From Idiomarina aquatica (lineage in GTDB: Bacteria; Pseudomonadota; Gammaproteobacteria; Enterobacterales; Alteromonadaceae), in the NCBI RefSeq assembly GCF_004362895.1, contig NZ_SNXI01000004.1, positions 148,331 to 212,330 of the forward strand: a stretch of DNA of 64,000 bases, read 5' to 3'. Under the pieces are notes generated by a model that was given only the letters and a program-made list of their open reading frames with translations, was not told where the DNA came from and searched no databases. Shown here piece by piece: positions 57,779 to 64,000 of the stretch (position 1 is its first letter; every line of letters begins with the position of its first letter). Position numbers and translations under genes: made by a program.

Positions 57779-58702
57779 TTGAGCCCATCAACTATTGAAA
57801 ACGCCTTGCAGGATCTGCACAGCATCGACGATTTATTACGCTGGAGTGTCAGCCAGATGCTGTCACAACAGCTCTTCTTTGGTCATGGTAATGCCAATGC
57901 AGTGGAAGAAGCGCGCGCATTACTCGGTCACGTCACGCAGCTTACACCAGACGAGTTACTCGATGCCCGCCACTGCCGTTTGACCCGCGACGAAAAGGCC
58001 GCCTATCTGGCGCTGCTAAAACAACGTATTGAACAGCGTAAACCAGCTGCTTACCTAACTCATCAAGCTTGGTTTGCCGGTCTGCCATTTTACGTTGACG
58101 AACGGGTATTGGTGCCGCGCTCGCCCATCGCCGAATTGATCGAAACAGGTTTTCAACCCTGGTTGCAACATCAGCCTCAGCGTATTCTGGATTTGTGCAC
58201 CGGTAGTGGCTGCATTGCCATCGCTTGCGCCTATGCCTTCCCGGAAGCGCAAATTGATGCAGTAGATTTGTCGACCGATGCGCTCGCGGTAGCCGAACAG
58301 AATATCGAACAACACGGCTTGCAGCAGCAAGTTGTGCCGTTGCAATCTGATTTGTTCGACAGTTTAACCGGTGAACGCTACGACTTGATCGTGACCAACC
58401 CGCCCTACGTGGATGCAGACGATATGGCTGACCTTCCCGATGAATACCGGCATGAACCAGAGTTAGGTCTGGCAGCGGGTGACGATGGTCTGGAGCTGGT
58501 CGATAAGATGTTGTTGCAGGCTGCTGATTATCTGACCGACAATGGCTTGTTAATCTGCGAGGTGGGCAATTCAATGCCGGCCCTGAATGATAAATATCCA
58601 GATACCGGTTTTGTCTGGGTAGAATTCGAACGCGGTGGTGATGGTGTTTTTGTTTTGTCACGCCAACAGTTAGTCGAGCATCGGAGTCGTTATGGCAGGT
58701 AG
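57779..58702 (+). CDS. prmB: Ribosomal protein uL3 glutamine methyltransferase PrmB
   Basis: PrmB N5-methylates Gln150 of ribosomal protein uL3. The 307-residue protein has the AdoMet loop DLCTGSG at about 138-144 and the substrate motif NPPY at about 207-210. The start is taken as TTG at 57779-57781, which has GGAG 7 nt upstream; an alternative GTG at 57767 has no ribosome-binding site. It overlaps aroC by 11 nt. The smrB-prmB-aroC order is a known gammaproteobacterial arrangement. Confidence 0.92.
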   Translation: MSPSTIENALQDLHSIDDLLRWSVSQMLSQQLFFGHGNANAVEEARALLGHVTQLTPDELLDARHCRLTRDEKAAYLALLKQRIEQRKPAAYLTHQAWFAGLPFYVDERVLVPRSPIAELIETGFQPWLQHQPQRILDLCTGSGCIAIACAYAFPEAQIDAVDLSTDALAVAEQNIEQHGLQQQVVPLQSDLFDSLTGERYDLIVTNPPYVDADDMADLPDEYRHEPELGLAAGDDGLELVDKMLLQAADYLTDNGLLICEVGNSMPALNDKYPDTGFVWVEFERGGDGVFVLSRQQLVEHRSRYGR

Positions 58703-59783
58703 TAGCTGGGGTGAATTGTTTCGGGTCAGTACCTTTGGCGAAAGTCATGGCGCTGCGCTGGGGGCTGTGGTTGATGGCTGTCCGCCGGGGCTGGCATTAA
58801 CCGAAGCCGATATACAACAAGCGCTGGATCGCAGAAAACCCGGCTCAAACCGCTATACCACGGCTCGCCGCGAAGCCGACCAGGTGGAAATTTTATCCGG
58901 GGTATTTGAAGGCAAAACTACCGGTACACCGATAGGGTTATTAATTCGCAATACTGACCAACGAAGTCAGGATTACTCTAATATCAAAGACTCATTTCGT
59001 CCGGGCCATGCCGATTATACCTATCAGCACAAGTACGGTGTGAGAGACTATCGCGGCGGCGGACGGTCATCGGCGCGCGAGACGGCGATGCGGGTGGCTG
59101 CCGGCGCCATTGCGGCGAAGTTACTGAGTCAGTTAGGCGTTACCATCCGTGCCGGGCTGGTGCAAATGGGTACCGTTACCGCACAGCAGCTGGACTGGAA
59201 CGAAGTGCATAATAACGACTTCTTCAGCCCGTGTAAGTTAGCAGTAGAACATTACGACCAATTAATACGCCAGCTCCGCAAAGACGGGGACTCGATTGGT
59301 GCCAGGATTCACCTGCAGGCAACAGGGTTACCTCCGGGCTGGGGTGAGCCGGTGTTTGATCGGCTCGACGCGGATCTGGCTAAAGCGCTGATGAGCATTA
59401 ACGCCGCCAAAGCGGTATCGATAGGGGATGGTTTTGATGTCGTTAATCAGCGTGGCAGTGAACATCGCGACGAAATGACGCCTGACGGTTTCCGCTCTAA
59501 TCATGCCGGTGGTGTGTTAGGTGGTATTAGCACCGGACAGGCACTCACCGCGGACGTTGCGTTTAAACCCACGTCAAGCATCAGTGTTTCCGGTGATACC
59601 ATCAATCGCCACGGCGAAGCTGAAGCGATCGTTACTAAAGGCCGTCATGACCCTTGCGTAGGTATCCGGGCAGTGCCTATTGTGGAAGCGATGACCGCGT
59701 TAGTGTTGGTTGACCATTGGTTACGCCAGCGCGCACAGAATGCCGACGTGAGCCCGAATACACCTAATATTATGGCTCCATAG
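58692..59783 (+). CDS. aroC: Chorismate synthase
   Basis: The last enzyme of the shikimate pathway, converting EPSP to chorismate with reduced FMN. The 363-residue protein shows the signatures [19 protein letters not shown], then [35 protein letters not shown] with the family SSARET motif, and RGSEHRDEM near the C-terminus. It overlaps prmB by 11 nt and is followed by epmC after 23 nt. Confidence 0.98.
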   Translation: MAGSSWGELFRVSTFGESHGAALGAVVDGCPPGLALTEADIQQALDRRKPGSNRYTTARREADQVEILSGVFEGKTTGTPIGLLIRNTDQRSQDYSNIKDSFRPGHADYTYQHKYGVRDYRGGGRSSARETAMRVAAGAIAAKLLSQLGVTIRAGLVQMGTVTAQQLDWNEVHNNDFFSPCKLAVEHYDQLIRQLRKDGDSIGARIHLQATGLPPGWGEPVFDRLDADLAKALMSINAAKAVSIGDGFDVVNQRGSEHRDEMTPDGFRSNHAGGVLGGISTGQALTADVAFKPTSSISVSGDTINRHGEAEAIVTKGRHDPCVGIRAVPIVEAMTALVLVDHWLRQRAQNADVSPNTPNIMAP

Positions 59784-59806
59784 GTTGCTACGTCAGGGTA
59801 GTATTG

Positions 59807-60352
59807 ATGACTAAGCAGCATCACTATCAGCAGTTAATTGATGTTTTTAATCAGTGCTTCAAAAACACTGAAAACACAATTTTAGTGGCCGGCGAAGATG
59901 AACCCTATTATTGCCCTGCAGGTCAGCAGCATGCTCATCACCGGGTTGTTTTTGCGCATGGTTTTTATGCTTCTGCGCTGCATGAAATTAGCCACTGGTG
60001 CATAGCCGGGCGGGTGCGGCGACAGATTTTTGATTATGGTTATTGGTACGAACCCGACGGCCGCGATGAGAGGCAGCAGCAGGCATTTGAACAGGTAGAG
60101 CGCAAGCCGCAGGCGCTGGAATGGTTGTTTTCGTTATGTGCGGGCACGAATTTTCAGGTCAGCGTTGATAATTTATCGGGAATTGAAGTAGACCGTGCGG
60201 CCTTTACAGCGGCTGTAAAAGATCAACTTTTGCGTTTTTACCGTACTAAAATACCGACACGTGCGGAAGTTTTCGCAAAAGCACTCTGTCACTACTACAA
60301 CAGACCATGGCCTACATTGGACAAGGTTGAGCAACTATCCACGCAAGTTTAG
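59807..60352 (+). CDS. epmC: Elongation factor P hydroxylase EpmC
   Basis: EpmC (YfcM) hydroxylates the beta-lysyl-lysine of elongation factor P, the last step of the EpmA/EpmB/EpmC modification. The 181-residue protein has the metal motif HEISH at 59-63 in SALHEISHWCIAG, plus GYWYEPDGRDERQQQAFE and NRPWP near the end. The ATG at 59807 is chosen over a TTG three bases earlier. epmA, epmB and efp are not in this window. It follows aroC, as in several gammaproteobacteria. Confidence 0.93.
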   Translation: MTKQHHYQQLIDVFNQCFKNTENTILVAGEDEPYYCPAGQQHAHHRVVFAHGFYASALHEISHWCIAGRVRRQIFDYGYWYEPDGRDERQQQAFEQVERKPQALEWLFSLCAGTNFQVSVDNLSGIEVDRAAFTAAVKDQLLRFYRTKIPTRAEVFAKALCHYYNRPWPTLDKVEQLSTQV

Positions 60353-60369
60353 TTACAAGGAGAGACACT

Positions 60370-60501
60370 ATGTTACGTCGTAGTTTAATGGTACTGATGA
60401 TGTTCGGTTTAGCCAGCTGTGCCACCATCGAGGGGGCGGGTGAAGATATTGAGTCTGCAGGTGAAGCGATTCAGGAAGAAGCCGAGGAAAATAACGAATA
60501 A
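60370..60501 (+). CDS. Entericidin EcnA/B-like lipoprotein
   Basis: A 43-residue lipoprotein, below the size that most ORF scans report. Its leader MLRRSLMVLMMFGLASC ends with lipobox LASC (Cys17). The mature part ATIEGAGEDIESAGEAIQEE is the hallmark of entericidin A/B lipoproteins, with the TxxGxGxDxxxxGxxI pattern. AAGGAG precedes the ATG. In E. coli, EcnA and EcnB form a putative antidote/toxin pair; here there is a single copy. Its TAA overlaps the next ATG (TAATG). Confidence 0.85.
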   Translation: MLRRSLMVLMMFGLASCATIEGAGEDIESAGEAIQEEAEENNE

Positions 60502-61640
60502 TGTCAAAAAGCCGTTTAGTTGTCGGTTTAATCATTAACCCATTTGCTGGCCTTGGGGGCGCTGTAGCTCTCAAGGGCAGTGATGGCAAAGAAACCCGCG
60601 AAAGAGCATTTGCACTGGGTGCAGAGCCCAGAGCGCAGCAGCGCGTGCAGCAGGCGTTAACGCTGTTAAAACCCTATGCTGAACAGATCCAGTTCGTTAC
60701 CTGTGCAGGAGCCATGGGCGCCGATACGTTAACGCAACTGGGCTTTGATTTTAGTATTGCTTACACCCCAAACGGCGATGAATCGAGCGCTGAGGATACT
60801 CAGCAAGCTGTTGATGCACTGCAACGACAGGCTATCGATCTGTTGTTGTTTGCCGGCGGAGATGGCACCGCAAGGGACGTTTTTAAAGCGATTGACGAGC
60901 AGCAGCTGGTGCTGGGTATACCCGCCGGCGTTAAAATCCACTCTGGTGTTTATGCGGTTAGCCCCAAAGCCGCCGGGCGTGTAGTCGAGCGCATTATAAA
61001 CGGCCAGTTATCGAGTTTAAAACATGCCGATGTCATGGATATCGACGAGGAGTTGTTCCGCCGGGGCAAGGTTAAAGCACGACGTTTTGGCGAGATGTTG
61101 ATTCCCGCAGAACTCGAGTATGTGCAAGCGGTAAAAATGGGGGGCGTTGAGAGTGACGAATTGGTGCTGGCTGATATTGCTGCCGAAATTATTGAGCGCA
61201 CCGATGATCACTACCTGGTAATGGGCTCCGGCTCCACGGTGGCAGCAATAATGGAAGACATGGGACTCGATAATACCCTGTTAGGGGTGGATTGGGTGCA
61301 TAACGAAACTGTGCTGGCTAATGATCTCACTGAAAACGAACTGTTTGAAAAAGTGTCAGCTCAGGCGCCGGGAACAATAAAACTGGTGATCACGGTTATT
61401 GGTGGACAGGGGCATATTCTGGGACGTGGTAATCAACAGCTGAGTGCGCGTATTTTGCGTCACATTGGCCGTGAAAATATCTGGCTGGTCGCCACCAAAG
61501 CCAAGTTGGAAGCATTAAAGGGCAGACCCTTATTAATAGATTCCGGTGATGAACAACTGGACCAGGAATGGTCAGGCTTAATTGCTGTTATCACCGGTTA
61601 TCACGATGAAGTGCTGGTGCGTTTGCAGAGTATTGACTAA
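60501..61640 (+). CDS. COG3199 family NAD kinase-like protein
   Basis: A 379-residue protein related to ATP-NAD kinases (COG3199, AcoX-like). It opens with VVGLIINPFAGLGGAVALKGSDG and has the kinase motif GGDGTARD from 119, LGIPAGVKIHSGVYAVSP and GSGSTVAAIMEDM. The canonical NadK is a different, shorter protein, so substrate is uncertain. The start overlaps the entericidin-like stop by one base. It is convergent with the ferredoxin gene, 9 nt away. Confidence 0.85.
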   Translation: MSKSRLVVGLIINPFAGLGGAVALKGSDGKETRERAFALGAEPRAQQRVQQALTLLKPYAEQIQFVTCAGAMGADTLTQLGFDFSIAYTPNGDESSAEDTQQAVDALQRQAIDLLLFAGGDGTARDVFKAIDEQQLVLGIPAGVKIHSGVYAVSPKAAGRVVERIINGQLSSLKHADVMDIDEELFRRGKVKARRFGEMLIPAELEYVQAVKMGGVESDELVLADIAAEIIERTDDHYLVMGSGSTVAAIMEDMGLDNTLLGVDWVHNETVLANDLTENELFEKVSAQAPGTIKLVITVIGGQGHILGRGNQQLSARILRHIGRENIWLVATKAKLEALKGRPLLIDSGDEQLDQEWSGLIAVITGYHDEVLVRLQSID

Positions 61641-61649
61641 CCAGCCTGT

Positions 61650-61970
61650 TTAAAACTGAGACTTGGGTAAGTGTACAACCAGTCCGTCGAGTGCATCAGT
61701 CATTTCTATTTGGCAGCTCAGGCGGCTGTTGTCTTTTGGCTCCATCGCCATATCAAGCATGTCTTCTTCCTGTTCAGATGCAGGTTCTAGCTTATCCAGC
61801 CATTTTTCGTCGACATAGCAGTGACAGGTCGCGCAGGACAAAACCCCGCCGCATTCGCCCACGATACCGTCAATAAAGTTGTCTACGGCAGTTTCCATTA
61901 CGTTACTACCCACTTCAGCTTCTGCTTCAAATTGATTGCCATCAGCATCGATAAAATAAACAGTCGGCAT
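61650..61970 (-). CDS. 2Fe-2S ferredoxin of adrenodoxin type
   Basis: A 106-residue electron carrier with a [2Fe-2S] cluster bound by Cys40, Cys46, Cys49 and Cys86 (ECGGVLSCATC ... LSCQIEM). The acidic surface and spacing match adrenodoxin/putidaredoxin-type ferredoxins, as opposed to plant-type. No P450 or reductase gene lies nearby, so the partner is unknown. It is convergent with the COG3199 gene and divergent from the AzgA-type permease gene. Confidence 0.92.
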   Translation of the reverse strand: MPTVYFIDADGNQFEAEAEVGSNVMETAVDNFIDGIVGECGGVLSCATCHCYVDEKWLDKLEPASEQEEDMLDMAMEPKDNSRLSCQIEMTDALDGLVVHLPKSQF

Positions 61971-61984
61971 AATGCTCTCTTTCG

Positions 61985-62013
61985 TTCAAAGTTTGGGCTC
62001 GATAGGATAGAAT
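61985..62013 (+). promoter_or_regulatory. Candidate promoter of the AzgA-gpt unit
   Basis: TTCAAA (61985-61990) and TAGAAT (62008-62013) are separated by 17 nt in the 84-nt gap between the ferredoxin gene and the permease gene. A GC-rich ACGCCGC follows. It is a consensus match only. Confidence 0.45.
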
Positions 62014-62054
62014 ACGCCGCTTCTTATGACAACGCCATTTTATGGGAATCGTTC

Positions 62055-63374
62055 ATGAAGCAATCGGATCCGTCAAATAACCTACTCGAGCGGCTGTTCA
62101 AAATTAACGCGCAGGGTAGTTCTGTTAAGTCCGAGGTTATTGGGGGTATCACGACCTTCTTAACCATGGCCTACATCATTTTTGTGAACCCATCAATTTT
62201 AAGTGAAACCGGTATGGACTATGGTGCCGTGTTTGTGGCTACCTGTCTGGCGGCGGCTATTGGCTGCCTGATCATGGGACTATGGGCTAACTATCCGGTC
62301 GCATTGGCGCCGGGTATGGGGTTAAACGCCTTTTTTACCTACACGGTGGTGTTTGGCATGGGCTATACCTGGCAAACGGCTCTGGGAGCGGTGTTTTTCT
62401 CCGGTATTATCTTCTTTCTGTTATCGGCGTTTCGCGTCAGGGAGTGGATTATAAAATCTATTCCAACCACGCTGCGACTAGCAATTGCGGCCGGTATCGG
62501 TGCGTTTCTTGCGCTAATTGGTCTAAAGAACGCCAACATAATTGTAGCCAGCGACGCAACCATGGTGGCGTTGGGTGATTTGGGCGATACCTCAGTACTG
62601 CTGGCTGCGGCCGGCTTCTTTCTGATTATTGGTTTGGTTGCGCGGCAGATTCAGGGCGCAGCCTTGATTAGCATCTTGCTCATATCGGCCATTGCGTTGA
62701 TGCTGGGACTGGTCGACTATGAGGGCATTGTCTCGATGCCACCATCGCTGGCCCCAACCTTTATGCAAATGGATATTGCTGCGGCCTTCGATTTAGGCAT
62801 GTTGTCAGTTATTTTTGCGTTCCTGTTTGTCGACTTGTTTGATACCTCAGGGACCTTGCTGGCGGTGGCACAACGCGCTGGTATCGCCAAAGCTGATGGC
62901 CATATGCCGCGCCTGGAGAAAGCGTTAATGGCAGACAGTACCGCAACGGTAGCCGGCTCGGTGATGGGGACATCGACGACAACCAGTTATATCGAGTCTG
63001 CAGCCGGTGTTGCTTCAGGCGGTAAAACCGGGCTGGCAGCGGTAACTGTTGGTATTTTGTTTTTGCTGGCGATGTTTTTTGCGCCTTTAGCGGGCATGAT
63101 ACCGCCTTATGCAACAGCCGGCGCGATCATTTATGTCGCGGTATTGATGTTGTTTACCCTTAAAGACGTGCAGTGGGAAGATATTACCGAAGCTGCGCCG
63201 GTAGCGGTTGTGTTATTGATGACACCGTTAACCTATTCTATCGCCGACGGTATCGCATTAGGTTTTATTAGTTACGTCGTGGTAAAATTCTTAGCTGGCC
63301 GCTACCGGGAACTTAACCCCAGTGTGGTGGTTTTAGGCTTACTGTTTATCGCTAAATTCATTTGGTTAGGATAA
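62055..63374 (+). CDS. AzgA-type purine permease (NCS2)
   Basis: A 439-residue inner-membrane transporter with about 12-14 helices. The family motif [20 protein letters not shown] opens the sequence, with [11 protein letters not shown] in the first helix group, [21 protein letters not shown] and [24 protein letters not shown] as the conserved NCS2 segments. AzgA-type members carry adenine, guanine or hypoxanthine. The start ATG at 62055 matches the family length; the frame upstream extends through the ferredoxin gene region in antisense. It is followed by gpt after 7 nt. Confidence 0.93.
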   Translation: MKQSDPSNNLLERLFKINAQGSSVKSEVIGGITTFLTMAYIIFVNPSILSETGMDYGAVFVATCLAAAIGCLIMGLWANYPVALAPGMGLNAFFTYTVVFGMGYTWQTALGAVFFSGIIFFLLSAFRVREWIIKSIPTTLRLAIAAGIGAFLALIGLKNANIIVASDATMVALGDLGDTSVLLAAAGFFLIIGLVARQIQGAALISILLISAIALMLGLVDYEGIVSMPPSLAPTFMQMDIAAAFDLGMLSVIFAFLFVDLFDTSGTLLAVAQRAGIAKADGHMPRLEKALMADSTATVAGSVMGTSTTTSYIESAAGVASGGKTGLAAVTVGILFLLAMFFAPLAGMIPPYATAGAIIYVAVLMLFTLKDVQWEDITEAAPVAVVLLMTPLTYSIADGIALGFISYVVVKFLAGRYRELNPSVVVLGLLFIAKFIWLG

Positions 63375-63381
63375 GAATATT

Positions 63382-63867
63382 ATGGGATGGCACTCAAATA
63401 GAGAATTTTTCGTTTCCTGGGAAGAACTGCATCGCGCCACCAAAGAGCTGGCACATCGCCAGTTACCGGCAGAGCAGTACAAGGGCGTTATTGCAGTTAG
63501 CCGCGGCGGCCTGGTTCCGGGTGCTATCATCGCGCGGGAATTAAACTTACGTACGGTTGATTGTGTCTCGGTAAGCTCTTATGACCATAATGAACAACGC
63601 GATGACCTGAACGTATTAAAAGACGTGACCGCAACCAACGACGGTGAAGGTTTTCTGGTTGTTGATGACCTGGTCGATACCGGTAATACATTAAAGTTTT
63701 TGCGTCAACGGTTGCCTAAAGCCAAGTTCATTACAGTCTATGCAAAGCCGGCGGGTATTGACTTAGTTGATGACTATGTTGCTGACTTAGAACAAGACAC
63801 CTGGATTCATTTTCCGTGGGACATGCACTTGCACTATGTTGAGCCACTTGCCGGGCAAGAGAGTTAA
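63382..63867 (+). CDS. gpt: Xanthine-guanine phosphoribosyltransferase
   Basis: Gpt transfers phosphoribosyl from PRPP to guanine, xanthine and, weakly, hypoxanthine. The 161-residue protein has the PRPP-binding motif [12 protein letters not shown] at about 92-103 and the opening [18 protein letters not shown]. It directly follows a purine permease, so transport and salvage are coupled in one unit, and it uses PRPP made by prs (27 kb). The gene ends before a terminator at the window edge. Confidence 0.96.
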   Translation: MGWHSNREFFVSWEELHRATKELAHRQLPAEQYKGVIAVSRGGLVPGAIIARELNLRTVDCVSVSSYDHNEQRDDLNVLKDVTATNDGEGFLVVDDLVDTGNTLKFLRQRLPKAKFITVYAKPAGIDLVDDYVADLEQDTWIHFPWDMHLHYVEPLAGQES

Positions 63868-63934
63868 GCCGAAAGATTTTGATAAAAAAACGGAGCCATC
63901 AGGCTTAATGCCGATCAGTTAAAGAATTTTTAGC

Positions 63935-63950
63935 GATCGGTTGACCGATC
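63935..63950. repeat. Short inverted repeat downstream of gpt
   Basis: GATCGG-TTGA-CCGATC, a 6-bp symmetric stem with a 4-nt centre. There is no T-run beside it. It may be a protein-binding site or a processing hairpin in the gpt 3' region. Confidence 0.4.
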
Positions 63951-63963
63951 CGGCAGAGCCTTC

Positions 63964-64000
63964 AAAATCCATAGTCAGACTGTCTGGCTATGGATTTTTT
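63964..64000 (+). terminator. Rho-independent terminator downstream of gpt
   Basis: A long stem with arms AAAATCCATAG and CTATGGATTTT and an inner CAGAC/GTCTG pair, followed by TTTTTT at the window end. It lies about 96 nt past the gpt stop, in the plus orientation. Confidence 0.85.

Noticed and set aside
57942..58748. Long open frame (268 codons) on the minus strand
   Set aside because: It lies fully antisense to prmB and the start of aroC, is rich in Arg, His and Pro as expected of a shadow frame, and has no start signal or family motif.
61971..62054. Possible purine riboswitch before the purine permease
   Set aside because: The 84-nt leader has no three-way junction pattern or conserved loop sequences; only promoter-like hexamers are seen.

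Overview
The window is a chromosomal segment of a gammaproteobacterium. Gene order matches Escherichia coli in several long runs: leuS-lptE-holA-nadD-rsfS-rlmH-mrdA-rodA, lnt-corC-ybeY-ybeZ-miaB beside ubiF and a Met/Leu/Gln tRNA operon, lolB-ispE-prs, hemA-prfA-prmC-sirB2-sirB1-kdsA, and smpB-ratA-ratB. The presence of a PsrA-type regulator beside fadE, the glutamine-rich proteins and the moderate GC content suggest a marine Alteromonadales-type lineage, perhaps Idiomarinaceae. That placement is inference, because no 16S rRNA gene is present.

Layout. 1-14.1 kb (minus strand): cell elongation (rodA, mrdA), ribosome maturation and silencing (rlmH, rsfS, ybeY, ybeZ), NAD synthesis (nadD), DNA polymerase III delta (holA), LPS export (lptE), leuS, lipoprotein maturation (lnt), corC and miaB. 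14.2-16.9 kb: a drug/metabolite-type transporter, ubiF and a five-gene tRNA operon with a strong promoter of stringent type. 17-19.1 kb: a short-chain dehydrogenase and fumC. 19.3-23.5 kb: a compact plus-strand operon of an exported cupredoxin, a membrane GGDEF-EAL protein, a DUF3034 envelope protein and an exported truncated hemoglobin. This is the best candidate for an undescribed functional unit. 23.5-28.6 kb: ychF, pth, rplY, prs, ispE, lolB. 28.7-39.2 kb: the hemA-prfA-prmC-sirB-kdsA run, interrupted by a response regulator with a degenerate HD-GYP domain and by a DUF819 transporter, then trkH and a ZIP transporter.

39.2-46.5 kb: psrA-fadE (fatty acid oxidation), an S41 protease lipoprotein, nagZ, a 250-bp inverted-repeat element, and divergent queC/queE (queuosine precursor synthesis). 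46.5-55.3 kb: an accessory Tad-type pilus island with pilin-like proteins, RcpC, a secretin, TadA, TadB, TadC, a DUF192 protein and a TPR lipoprotein. It has no TadZ and no prepilin peptidase of its own. 55.3-64 kb: smpB, ratA-ratB, sixA, smrB, prmB-aroC, epmC, an entericidin-like lipoprotein coupled to a COG3199 NAD-kinase-like protein, a ferredoxin, and a purine uptake and salvage pair (AzgA-type permease and gpt).

Most minus- and plus-strand blocks are tightly packed, with 1-, 4- or 8-nt overlaps that imply translational coupling. No rRNA, CRISPR array, transposase or phage gene was seen. No gene-free stretch exceeds 300 bases; the longest is the inverted-repeat region between nagZ and queC.
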